The position numbers and the translations under genes are program-made. This document shows, piece by piece, positions 18,959 through 26,887 of a stretch of DNA of 64,000 nt. Location: assembly GCF_025965415.1 (NCBI RefSeq), contig NZ_JAOPWY010000107.1, positions 1-64,000 on the forward strand. Reading direction: 5' to 3'. The stretch is from Nocardioides sp. (lineage in GTDB: Bacteria > Actinomycetota > Actinomycetes > Propionibacteriales > Nocardioidaceae). The notes beneath the pieces are model-generated. The model did no database searches. It was not told the origin of the DNA and saw only the letters and a program-made list of their open reading frames with translations. The first letter of the stretch is position 1. The number at the start of each line of letters is the position of its first letter.

Positions 18959-18987
18959 ACCCCACCGTTCGGGGCGGGAGTTGTCAA
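18959..18987 (-). promoter_or_regulatory. Candidate promoter of the APC permease gene
   Basis: On the minus strand TTGACA is followed after 17 bp by TGGGGT, 6 nt before the ATG. The -35 is perfect but the -10 is poor; the placement fits a leaderless transcript. Confidence 0.4.
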
Positions 18988-19018
18988 ACGTCGCCCACCC
19001 CGTTGGAGGGCATCCCGC

Positions 19019-19696
19019 CTAGAGCAGTCGACGGTCCGAGGCCCACTTCGTCAGCTCGTGACGACTCGAGAGCTGGAGCTTGCGCAGCACCGACGACATG
19101 TGGGTCTCCACGGTCTTCACCGAGATGAAGAGCTCCTTGGCGACCTCCTTGTAGGCGTAGCCGCGGGCGATCAGGCGCATCACCTCGCGCTCGCGCTCGG
19201 TCAGCCGGTCGAGGTCCTCGTCGACGGCCGCGACGTCGATGGAGCCGGCGAAGGCGTCGAGCACGAAGCCGGCCAGGCGCGGCGAGAAGACCGCGTCTCC
19301 CCCGGCGACCCGGGTGATCGCGTCGACCAGCTCGGGGCCGGTGATCGTCTTGGTGACGTAGCCGCGCGCGCCGCCGCGGATGGTGCCGATGACGTCCTCG
19401 GCCGCGTCGGACACCGACAGCGCGAGGTAAAGGGTGTCGGGCGACGGCTGGCGGCGCATCACCTCCACGCCACCCCCGCCGGGCAGGTGCACGTCGAGCA
19501 GCACCACCTGGGGCTGGAGGTCGCGGACCACCGCGATCGCGGCGTCGGCGTCGGCCGCCTCGCCGACCACCTCGACCAAGCCGGCGCCGGTCGCGGCCAG
19601 CTCGGAGCGGACCCCTGCCCGGAACATCGCGTGGTCGTCCACCAGGACGACGCGCACGGGTCCCCGGGCCGAAGCGGTGGGCTGGCTCAGGCTCAT
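19019..19696 (-). CDS. NarL/FixJ-type response regulator
   Basis: 225 residues. The receiver domain (about 14-135) has VVLVDDHAMFRAGV, the phospho-acceptor Asp in VVLLDVHLPGGGG and the Lys in GYVTKTI. The C-terminal LuxR helix-turn-helix (about 160-215) has LTEREREVMRLIARGYAYKE and ISVKTVETHMSSVLRKL. The ATG overlaps the kinase stop (ATGA), so it is coupled to the kinase and surely its partner. A likely target is the divergent PspC/LiaF-like gene. Confidence 0.95.
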   Translation of the reverse strand: MSLSQPTASARGPVRVVLVDDHAMFRAGVRSELAATGAGLVEVVGEAADADAAIAVVRDLQPQVVLLDVHLPGGGGVEVMRRQPSPDTLYLALSVSDAAEDVIGTIRGGARGYVTKTITGPELVDAITRVAGGDAVFSPRLAGFVLDAFAGSIDVAAVDEDLDRLTEREREVMRLIARGYAYKEVAKELFISVKTVETHMSSVLRKLQLSSRHELTKWASDRRLL

Positions 19697-20985
19697 CGGT
19701 TCTCCTCGTCGTGTGCACCGGAGCTGGTGCGGGGCATGTGCAGCCGGACCTCGGTGCCCTCGCCGGGAGCCGAGCGTACGTCGGCCCGGCCGCCGTGGCG
19801 CGCCATCCGGTCCACGATGCTGTTGCGGACGCCCTGGCGGTCGGTCGCGACCGCGTCGACGTCGAAGCCCGCGCCGCGGTCGCGGACGAAGACGTCCACC
19901 GCGCCGCCCGAGGTCTCGGCGAACACGTCGGCGCGCTGCGTGCCGGCGTGCTTGGCGACGTTGACCACGGCCTCGCGGGTGGCGTGCACGAGCGGACGCA
20001 GCGACTCGTCCAGCGGGCAGTCGCCGACGGTCACCACGTCGACGACCACGTTGTGCTGGGACTCGACGTCGGCGGCCATCTCCTTGAGGGCACCGGCCAG
20101 CGTGGTCGCGTCGCTGGACTCGGCCTCGAAGAGCCACTGGCGCAGGTCGCGCTCCTGCGAGCGGGCCAGCCGGGCGACGGTCGTCGCGTCGTGGGCGTTC
20201 TTCTGGATCAGGGCGAGGGTCTGGAGCACGGAGTCGTGGAGGTGGGCGGCCATGGCGGCGCGCTCCTGGGTGCGGACCCGCTCGGCGCGCTCGGCGCCGA
20301 GGTCGTTGATCAGCCGCACGGCCCACGGGCCGACCACGATCGCCAGTCCGAGCAGGCCCAGCAGCCCGGCGACCAGGACCGGCACCGCGAAGGTCGCCTG
20401 GCCGGCCGCCACCGCGAAGACGATGAGGGCGGTGACGATCAGGCCGAGCCCGGCCGCGATCCGGCCGTAGGCCGCCCACCCGCCGTTGCCGAAGACCGCG
20501 CGGAACGGGTCGATCCGTCCCGAGGAGTCGATCCAGCGCTCGCGCTGCGCCTCGTCGGCCTGGCGCCACAGCAGGGCGATGCCCGCGATGCCGAGGACGA
20601 CCGGCCAGAAGAGGACGCCCTGGCCGAAGATGCCCTCGAAGCCCAGCACCACGCCGAAGAACAGGGCACCGAGCGCGATCGCGGGGCCGGCGTCGCGCAG
20701 TCGCGACCGACGGCCGGGGCGCTTGCCGGTGCGGGTGGCGCTCTCGAGGCCGGGGGCGCTGACCTCGAAGCCCTGGTCGGCCGGCAGGAACACCCACAGG
20801 CCGGCGTAGAGCATGAGGCCGAAACCGCCGAGGAACGCCGTCGCGACGAAGAAGCACCGCACCCAGAGCACCGGCACCGCCAGGTGCGCGGCCAGGCCTG
20901 CCGCGACACCCCCCACGATCGGTGAGTGGGTGTCGCGGTAGGCGCGGCGGGCCTGGCCGGCCCGGGGCGAATGTGTCTGCGTCAT
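19693..20985 (-). CDS. PspC-domain sensor histidine kinase (HisKA_3)
   Basis: 430 residues. A PspC domain at the N-terminus (SPIVGGVAAGLAAHLAVPVLWVR, then LYAGLWVFLP) is followed by more membrane helices and a dimerisation/phospho-acceptor segment AAMAAHLHDSVLQTLALIQ with the His near residue 249. The ATPase part has REAVVNVAKHAGT (N box) and DRGAGFD (G box). PspC kinases of this type are linked to envelope stress in actinobacteria. ATG 20985 is chosen over the upstream GTG of the ORF track, which adds 13 residues. Confidence 0.93.
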   Translation of the reverse strand: MTQTHSPRAGQARRAYRDTHSPIVGGVAAGLAAHLAVPVLWVRCFFVATAFLGGFGLMLYAGLWVFLPADQGFEVSAPGLESATRTGKRPGRRSRLRDAGPAIALGALFFGVVLGFEGIFGQGVLFWPVVLGIAGIALLWRQADEAQRERWIDSSGRIDPFRAVFGNGGWAAYGRIAAGLGLIVTALIVFAVAAGQATFAVPVLVAGLLGLLGLAIVVGPWAVRLINDLGAERAERVRTQERAAMAAHLHDSVLQTLALIQKNAHDATTVARLARSQERDLRQWLFEAESSDATTLAGALKEMAADVESQHNVVVDVVTVGDCPLDESLRPLVHATREAVVNVAKHAGTQRADVFAETSGGAVDVFVRDRGAGFDVDAVATDRQGVRNSIVDRMARHGGRADVRSAPGEGTEVRLHMPRTSSGAHDEENR

Positions 20986-21128
20986 CGTGTCTCCATCGTC
21001 GCAGGCGCGCACGTGCGCGACCATGAGGACTGACCCCGAGCCGACCCTGAGTCCGTCCGGGGTGGAGGCAGCCGCAATCAGGGCTGTCCCCGATGGTGCG
21101 GCCGGCCGCCGCGGACGAGAGTTGAGCC

Positions 21129-22406
21129 ATGGACAACGCCAGCACCGAACCCACCACCGGCACCGCCACCGGCGCGAGCGAGCAGCCCACGCCGCCGCCC
21201 ACCGGTCCCCGCGTCGACCGGGACCAGATGAGGGACCTCGGCCGACTGCGCCGCAGCGTCACCGACCGGCACATCGCCGGTGTCTCCGGCGGCATCGCCC
21301 GGCACCTCGACGTGGACCCGATCATCGTCCGGGTCGCCCTGGTGGTGGCGGCCTTCTTCGGCGGTGCCGGCCTGCTCGCCTACGTCGGCGCATGGATCCT
21401 GGTCCCCGAGGAGGGCACCGACGACCAGCCGCTGGGCCTCGACGAGCGCAGCCGCTCGCTCGCCCTCGCCGGGGTCGGCGTCCTCGCGCTGCTCTGCGCG
21501 GTCGGCGACTGGGCCGGCGCCTTCTGGTTCCCGTGGCCGCTGGCGATCGTCGCGGCCCTCGCCGTGTGGTTCCTGCACCGCAAGGACCGCTCGTCGCCCG
21601 GCCGCAGCCCCCGCCAGGGCTACGACTACGGCCACGGCTACGGCTACGGCTACGACCAGCCCGTGCCTCCCGGCGGGACCGCCGCGAGCGAGACGTCGTA
21701 CGCAGCTGCGACCGACGACCCGACGGCTCCCCCGACCTACGGTCCGGTCGTCGAGCCGGCGCAGTGGGGCGAGTACACCCGCGAGCCGCGCCGGCCGCGC
21801 AACCCGCGTCGCCGCGGACCGATCCTCTTCTTCTTCACGCTCGCGCTGGTCGCGCTGGCCGAGGGCGTCCTCGGTGTGGTCGACCTGGCCGGCGCGTCCG
21901 TCGCCGACAGCGCCTACCCCGCGCTGGCCCTCGGCCTCATCGCGACGATGCTGCTGGTCGGCTCCTTCTGGGGCCGTGCCGGGGGCCTGATCGCCCTGGG
22001 CGTCGTCGCCGCGGTGGCGACCGCCGGTGCCACCCTCGGCAACGACTTCCCCGACGACCGCTTCGACTACGCCCCGACGAGCGCCGCGCAGGTCGAGGAC
22101 AGCTACGACTTCGGTGGTGGCGTGCTCACGCTGGACCTGTCCGACGTCTCCGACGTGGACGCCCTCGACGGCCGCGACATCGCCATCGACGGCGTCGGGG
22201 GTCGGGTCGAGGTGATCGTCCCCGACGGGATGGACATCTCCGTCACGACCCAGGTCGTGGCCGGCGACAGCCGGGTCTTCGACCGCCAGCAGGACGGCTT
22301 CGACGTCGCCCTCGACAACATCCGGGACGGTGGGGACCAGGTCCCCGACATGTCCATCGCCATCGACCTGGTCGCCGGCGAGATCATCGTCCGCGAAGCC
22401 GCCTGA
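21129..22406 (+). CDS. PspC domain membrane protein with LiaF-like C-terminal domain
   Basis: 425 residues. An unstructured Thr/Pro-rich N-terminus precedes a PspC domain (about 38-97; DRHIAGVSGGIARHLDVDP, AYVGAWILVPEEG), two helices, a Gly/Tyr-rich loop (QGYDYGHGYGYGY), four more helices, and a C-terminal beta-rich part (VLTLDLSDVSDVDALDG, GRVEVIVPDGMDISV) resembling the LiaF/toastrack domain outside the membrane. It diverges from the PspC kinase pair, so it is a likely regulon member or feedback partner for envelope stress. A two-codon-spaced small membrane gene follows. Confidence 0.87.
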   Translation: MDNASTEPTTGTATGASEQPTPPPTGPRVDRDQMRDLGRLRRSVTDRHIAGVSGGIARHLDVDPIIVRVALVVAAFFGGAGLLAYVGAWILVPEEGTDDQPLGLDERSRSLALAGVGVLALLCAVGDWAGAFWFPWPLAIVAALAVWFLHRKDRSSPGRSPRQGYDYGHGYGYGYDQPVPPGGTAASETSYAAATDDPTAPPTYGPVVEPAQWGEYTREPRRPRNPRRRGPILFFFTLALVALAEGVLGVVDLAGASVADSAYPALALGLIATMLLVGSFWGRAGGLIALGVVAAVATAGATLGNDFPDDRFDYAPTSAAQVEDSYDFGGGVLTLDLSDVSDVDALDGRDIAIDGVGGRVEVIVPDGMDISVTTQVVAGDSRVFDRQQDGFDVALDNIRDGGDQVPDMSIAIDLVAGEIIVREAA

Positions 22407-22416
22407 GGAGCACACC

Positions 22417-22689
22417 ATGACCGACAACAGCTATGACACCGACCTCTACGGCTACGACGAGCCGATGACCGGCCCGCTCGACGCCCCCTCGAAGCCCTCC
22501 GGACGGCACCCGGTCAACATCACCCAGCTCGTCATGGGCGTCGCCTTCGCCGGCATGGTGCTGGTCTGGGCGCTCGTGCAGGGCGACGTGGTCGACACCA
22601 GCGAGCTGCGCTGGCTCCTGCCGATCCCGTGGCTCGCCGCCGGCGCGGCCGGGCTCGCCGCCACGGTGTGGCCCTCGCGCTCGCGCTGA
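22417..22689 (+). CDS. Small membrane protein downstream of the PspC gene
   Basis: 90 residues: a hydrophilic acidic N-terminus (about 30 residues), then two hydrophobic segments (ITQLVMGVAFAGMVLVWALV and LLPIPWLAAGAAGLAATVW). GAGGAG lies just before ATG 22417, ten bases past the preceding stop, so it is cotranscribed with the PspC/LiaF-like gene and probably belongs to the same envelope-stress unit. No known domain recognised. Confidence 0.8.
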   Translation: MTDNSYDTDLYGYDEPMTGPLDAPSKPSGRHPVNITQLVMGVAFAGMVLVWALVQGDVVDTSELRWLLPIPWLAAGAAGLAATVWPSRSR

Positions 22690-22693
22690 GCTC

Positions 22694-24412
22694 CTACCCG
22701 TCGACCTTCGTCGGGATGGGGGTGGTCTCGAGCGAGCAGGCGGGCAGGGCGAACCACCTGAGGTCGTCGAAGTCGGCGCCGAGGTGCGCCGGGTCCGACC
22801 AGTCCGGAGCCGATGCGGCAGCCATGATCGCGCGGCCCTCGTCGAGGTGCTCCCTGAGCACCGAGACGGGGGCCGTCGTCGTGTGCGAGGGCCACGTCAT
22901 CGTGCCGTCGGCGGCGTACGACACGTCGGCCAGGCGCAGCGGCGGCTCGACGGCGCCGGTGCGGTGGTGCCACAGGCCGGTCAGCGGGTCGAAGCGGTAG
23001 TCGCCCAGCAGCCGCCAGCCCTCGCGCGCCACGAGGCGGACGGCCTCCACGACGTAGGTGAAGACCTCCTCGTCGACGAAGTAGTTGAAGTTGACCCGCA
23101 CCCAGCCGGGCTTGATGCCCTCGCAGCCGCCGGCGATCTGGGCCTCGAACTGGTGGCTGGTGGCCAGGTCGATGTCGAGCAGCCGGTGGCCGTAGGGGCC
23201 GGCGCAGGAGCAGCCGCCGCGGGTCTGGATGCCGAAGAGGTCGTTGAGCAGCGCGACGACGTAGTTGTGGTGGAGGTAGGACCCGTCGGGCGCCTTGAGC
23301 ACGAAGGACACGATGGAGAGGCGCTGCGACTCGAGGTTGCCGAGGATCTGGATGGTCGGCTCGGCCACCCACGCCGCGACGGCGCGGCGCAGCATCTCCT
23401 CCTCGTGTGCCTGGATCGTCTCGACCCCGACGGCCTCCTTGAGCTGGAAGACCAGCCCGGCGCGGATCGACTCGACGATCGCCGGGGTGCCGCCCTCCTC
23501 GCGGTGCGCCTTGTCGTCGAGGTAGCGGTGCTCGGTCGGGTTGACGTACATGACGGTGCCGCCGCCGGGCACCACGGGCACGCGGTTGGTCATCAGCTCG
23601 CGGCGCACGACGAGCACACCGGGCGTGCCGGGTCCGCCGATGAACTTGTGCGGGCTGAGGAAGATCGCGTCCTTGCGCGAGCGGCCGGGGCCGTACATCT
23701 CGATGTCGACGTAGGGCGCGCAGGCGGCGAAGTCCCAGAAGCTCAAGGCCCCGTGCTCGTGCAGCAGGTCGGCCACGCCCTCCGTGTCGGTGACGATGCC
23801 GGTGACGTTGGAGGCGGCCGAGAAGGAGCCGATCTTGAGCGGCCGGTCGGCGTGCCGCTCGAGCTCCTCGCGCAGGTGGTCGAGCGAGACCCGGCCGTCG
23901 GCGTCCTCGTGGATGGTCACCACGTCGGCGATGGTCTCGCGCCACGGGATCTCGTTGGAGTGGTGCTCGAAGGGCCCGATGAAGACGACCGGGCGCTGGT
24001 CGGCGGGGATCTGGGCGCTCAGGTCGTAGGCGTCGTCGAGCGCCGCCGGGATGCGCAGGCCGAGGATGCCGATCAGCTTGTCGATCGCGGCGGTGCTGCC
24101 CGACCCGCAGAAGACGACGACCGTCTCGTCGTCGCCGCCGACCCCGTCGCGCACGAGCCGCCGCGCGTCCTCGCGCAGCCGCGTCGTCTGCAGGCCGGTG
24201 CCGCTCGCCTCGGTGTGGGTGTTGGCGTAGGCCGGCAGCACCTCGTGGCGGATGAAGTCCTCGATGAAGCTCAGGCTGCGGCCCGACGCGGTGTAGTCGG
24301 CGTACGTCACCCGGCGGGGGCCGTAGGGGCCCTGCATCACCTGGTCGTCGCCGATGACGGACGCGCGGATGCGCTCGAGGAGGGCGGACGCGGCAGCCGA
24401 GTCGTGCTTCAC
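22694..24412 (-). CDS. Aminotransferase class V / cysteine-desulfurase-like PLP enzyme
   Basis: 572 residues, longer than IscS/SufS (about 400). The PLP lysine is in LSPHKFIGGPGTPGVLV (about residue 254), and TRGGCSCAGPYGH (about 398-402) has a cysteine where desulfurases carry theirs. FGPFEHHSNEIPWRE resembles the substrate-side loop. The last about 110 residues after FNYFVDEEVFTYV are an extension (RFDPLTGLWHHRTG). No SufU/SufB/IscU gene is nearby, so it is probably not part of a standard Fe-S operon; substrate unknown. Confidence 0.85.
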   Translation of the reverse strand: MKHDSAAASALLERIRASVIGDDQVMQGPYGPRRVTYADYTASGRSLSFIEDFIRHEVLPAYANTHTEASGTGLQTTRLREDARRLVRDGVGGDDETVVVFCGSGSTAAIDKLIGILGLRIPAALDDAYDLSAQIPADQRPVVFIGPFEHHSNEIPWRETIADVVTIHEDADGRVSLDHLREELERHADRPLKIGSFSAASNVTGIVTDTEGVADLLHEHGALSFWDFAACAPYVDIEMYGPGRSRKDAIFLSPHKFIGGPGTPGVLVVRRELMTNRVPVVPGGGTVMYVNPTEHRYLDDKAHREEGGTPAIVESIRAGLVFQLKEAVGVETIQAHEEEMLRRAVAAWVAEPTIQILGNLESQRLSIVSFVLKAPDGSYLHHNYVVALLNDLFGIQTRGGCSCAGPYGHRLLDIDLATSHQFEAQIAGGCEGIKPGWVRVNFNYFVDEEVFTYVVEAVRLVAREGWRLLGDYRFDPLTGLWHHRTGAVEPPLRLADVSYAADGTMTWPSHTTTAPVSVLREHLDEGRAIMAAASAPDWSDPAHLGADFDDLRWFALPACSLETTPIPTKVDG

Positions 24413-24449
24413 GGTCCGAGGGTACGCCGGTGCGAGGGGGCGCCTTCCA

Positions 24450-25451
24450 TCAACGGAAGCCGGCGCCGCGCACCTCCGCCAGCGCCGCCTCGGGGTGGTC
24501 GGTGATGACCCCGTCGACGCCGGCGGCGAGCAGCGCCCGCACCTCCGCGGCCATGTCGCCCAGCGCGTCCGGGGCGTCCCCGTGGCGGAGATTGCTCGGC
24601 AGGAAGCGGTTCTCGCCCCTCACCGTCCACACGTGGACGGTCAGCCCGCGGCGGTGGGCGTCGCGGACCAGGCTCGAGGGCTCGCCGATCGCCCCGGTGC
24701 GGTCACGCGGCAGGACCAGCGAGGTGTGCGGCCCGATGCCGTCGGCGTACTCGTCGATCCCGTCCAACGCCTCCGGGGTCAGCTCGTCCCCGACCTCGAT
24801 CAGCTGGATCAGCGGCAGCCGGGTCCGGCCGGCGAGCCGGCGGAGGATGGCGGACTCGAACGACAGGAGTCCGACCCGCGCCCAGGGATGGTCGAGGCCC
24901 TGGCGCGCCAGCCCGCGCAGCAGGGGGACGTCGAGCGGCAACCCGATCGCGTCGTGGTGGGCGGCGTGCTTGAGCTCGAGGAGCACCCCGACCGGACGGC
25001 CGCGACGGATCGACTCCGCGCCGACCATGGCCAGCACCTCGGTGAGCGTCGGGATGCCCTCGGCACCGTCGTACGCCGTGTTGCCGGGGCGCGTCGACGG
25101 CATCCGCTCGCGGGTGGCGAGCGTCTTGAGCTGCGGAAGGGTGAGGTCCTGCACGAACCAGCCGTGCTGCTCCTCCCCGTCGACGGTGAGGGTGCGGCGC
25201 AGGTCGGCGAGCTCGGTGCGACCCGCGACGTCGGTGGTCGCGCTGAGCTCGAGGTCGTGCCGGGCGACCAGCACCCCGTCACGCGTGGCGACGAGGTCCA
25301 GCTCGATGTCGTCGACGCCCATCCGGATGGCCGTCCGGTAGGCGTCGAGGGTGTGCTCGGGACGGTGCCCGCTCGCACCGCGGTGCGCGACCACGGCAGG
25401 CGTGAGGACCAACGACGGGGCCGACTCGAGCGCCTCGCGGGTCACCGTCAT
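24450..25451 (-). CDS. Glycerophosphodiester phosphodiesterase
   Basis: 333 residues, TIM-barrel GDPD. VVAHRGASGHRPEHTLDAY and DIELDLVATRDGVLVARHD supply the His/Arg/Glu catalytic and metal-binding residues; note EHT where EN/T is usual. The closing GLTVHVWTVRGENRFLPS and GVDGVITDHPE motifs are present. No signal peptide is seen, so cytosolic. ATG 25451 is chosen; a GTG two codons upstream is the alternative. It produces glycerol-3-phosphate, the substrate of GlpD encoded later in the window. Confidence 0.92.
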   Translation of the reverse strand: MTVTREALESAPSLVLTPAVVAHRGASGHRPEHTLDAYRTAIRMGVDDIELDLVATRDGVLVARHDLELSATTDVAGRTELADLRRTLTVDGEEQHGWFVQDLTLPQLKTLATRERMPSTRPGNTAYDGAEGIPTLTEVLAMVGAESIRRGRPVGVLLELKHAAHHDAIGLPLDVPLLRGLARQGLDHPWARVGLLSFESAILRRLAGRTRLPLIQLIEVGDELTPEALDGIDEYADGIGPHTSLVLPRDRTGAIGEPSSLVRDAHRRGLTVHVWTVRGENRFLPSNLRHGDAPDALGDMAAEVRALLAAGVDGVITDHPEAALAEVRGAGFR

Positions 25452-25499
25452 GCCCACAGGCTGCCGGGCCCCGGAGGCCGTCCGGCGACCTCAGGGTGA

Positions 25500-26060
25500 A
25501 TGGCGCATGATGAGCGCGTGACGCTCCCGAGCTTCCCGGCCCTGACCTCCCTCCCCGCCGTCGACCACCCCGACCTGGTGGCCCCACCCGTCGCCGCGGC
25601 GCTCGCCGCCTGGCCGGGTGCGGCCGGGATCGCCGTCGTGGACATCGACCCGGACCTCGCCGACACCGCGGCGATGAGTGAGGCGTACGACATCTCGATG
25701 ACCGCGGGCGGCAACTGCGTCGTCGTCTCGGGGGCGCGGGCCGGTGACGAGCGGATCGCGGCGTGCGTGGTCCGCGCCGACACCCGCGCCGACGTCAACA
25801 CGCTCGTGCGCAAGATGCTCGACGTCCGCAAGGCGTCGTTCCTGCCGATGGAGCGGGCGGTCGCCGAGACCGGGATGGAGTACGGCGGCATCACCCCGCT
25901 CGGGCTGCCCGACGGCTGGCGGGTCCTGGTCCACGACGCGCTCCTCGAGGAGCCGGTCGTCGTCATCGGCAGTGGCGTACGCCGCTCCAAGCTCCTGGTG
26001 CCGGGGCGGCTGCTGGCCGACCTGCCGGGCGCCGAGGTGGTGCCGGACCTCGGCCGGTGA
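25500..26060 (+). CDS. YbaK/EbsC-type aminoacyl-tRNA deacylase-like protein
   Basis: 186 residues with one YbaK/proline-tRNA-editing-like domain. The lysine-centred stretch RKMLDVRKASFLPMERAV and GMEYGGITPLGLPDGW are family hallmarks, as is VVIGSGVRRSKLLV near the end. It probably hydrolyses mischarged aminoacyl-tRNA, but the target is unknown. Starts are ambiguous: ATG 25500 (AGGG just upstream) or GTG 25518. It is divergent from the GDPD gene with a gap of under 50 bp. Confidence 0.85.
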   Translation: MAHDERVTLPSFPALTSLPAVDHPDLVAPPVAAALAAWPGAAGIAVVDIDPDLADTAAMSEAYDISMTAGGNCVVVSGARAGDERIAACVVRADTRADVNTLVRKMLDVRKASFLPMERAVAETGMEYGGITPLGLPDGWRVLVHDALLEEPVVVIGSGVRRSKLLVPGRLLADLPGAEVVPDLGR

Positions 26061-26131
26061 GCTGCTGCCGGGCATGACGCACGTCGGCTCGGGTACTGCC
26101 GGGACCCACCACCTCGACCACTGGAGACTCC

Positions 26132-26836
26132 TTGTCCGACCGCCCGGATCCCCGGCCCTCCCGGAGGGGCGGACCCCGCCTGCTCTCCGTCCGGTCGGCC
26201 CCCGACCCGGAGGGCATCGTCCTCGTGCTGCACGGCGGCGCGCACCGCGGGGAGCAGGCGATGGTGAGCCCGACCCAGCTGTCGGTGCTGCGGATGGTGC
26301 CGGTCGCGCACCGCATCGCCCGCGCAGGACGGTCGCGCCTGGCGGTCCACCGGCTGCTCAACTCCCACCGCGGGTGGGACTCGGGCACGACGCCGGTCAT
26401 GGACGTCGCGTGGGCGCTCGACCGGGTCACCGAGCAGCACGGCGACGTGCCGGTGGCCCTCGTCGGCCACTCGCTCGGCGGCCGGGCCGCGCTGCTGGGC
26501 GGTGACGCTCCGCAGGTGCGCACCGTGGTGGCCCTCAACCCCTGGGTGCTCCCGAGCGACCGGGTCGACCTGAGCGGTCGCCGGGTCCTGGTCGTGCACG
26601 GCAGCGAGGACCGCATCGCCCTCCCCGCACGGTCCGCGGAGATGGCACGTCGGCTCTCGGGGGACGCCTCGGTCGGCTACGTCTCCGTGCCCGGTGCCCG
26701 CCACGCGATGCTGCGTCAGGGCCGCACCTTCGAGACGCTCGCCGCCGACTTCGTCACCGCGACCCTGCTCGGGGCAGAGCCGCGCACCCGCGCCGTGGCG
26801 GCGGTCCTCGACGGCGACACGTTCGTGGACGCCTGA
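26132..26836 (+). CDS. Alpha/beta hydrolase fold protein
   Basis: 234 residues. The oxyanion region VLVLHGGAHRG, the nucleophile elbow VGHSLGGRAAL (Ser), an acid position in VVHGSEDRIAL (Asp) and the final His in VPGARHAML form a full catalytic set, so it is likely an active cytosolic esterase or lipase-like hydrolase. Start is a TTG at 26132 with GGAG 6-7 nt before it. Substrate unknown. It stands alone, 51 bp before the ABC operon. Confidence 0.85.
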   Translation: MSDRPDPRPSRRGGPRLLSVRSAPDPEGIVLVLHGGAHRGEQAMVSPTQLSVLRMVPVAHRIARAGRSRLAVHRLLNSHRGWDSGTTPVMDVAWALDRVTEQHGDVPVALVGHSLGGRAALLGGDAPQVRTVVALNPWVLPSDRVDLSGRRVLVVHGSEDRIALPARSAEMARRLSGDASVGYVSVPGARHAMLRQGRTFETLAADFVTATLLGAEPRTRAVAAVLDGDTFVDA

Positions 26837-26874
26837 CGCTCGATAACCATTCGTTGACCGGGCCCTCCCGAACC

Positions 26875-26880
26875 TAGGAT
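26875..26880 (+). promoter_or_regulatory. -10 hexamer TAGGAT of the ABC exporter operon
   Basis: TAGGAT lies 7 nt before GTG 26888, and TTGACC (26854-26859) lies 15 bp further upstream as a possible -35. The pattern fits a leaderless mRNA. Confidence 0.5.
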
Positions 26881-26887
26881 CGGGCCA

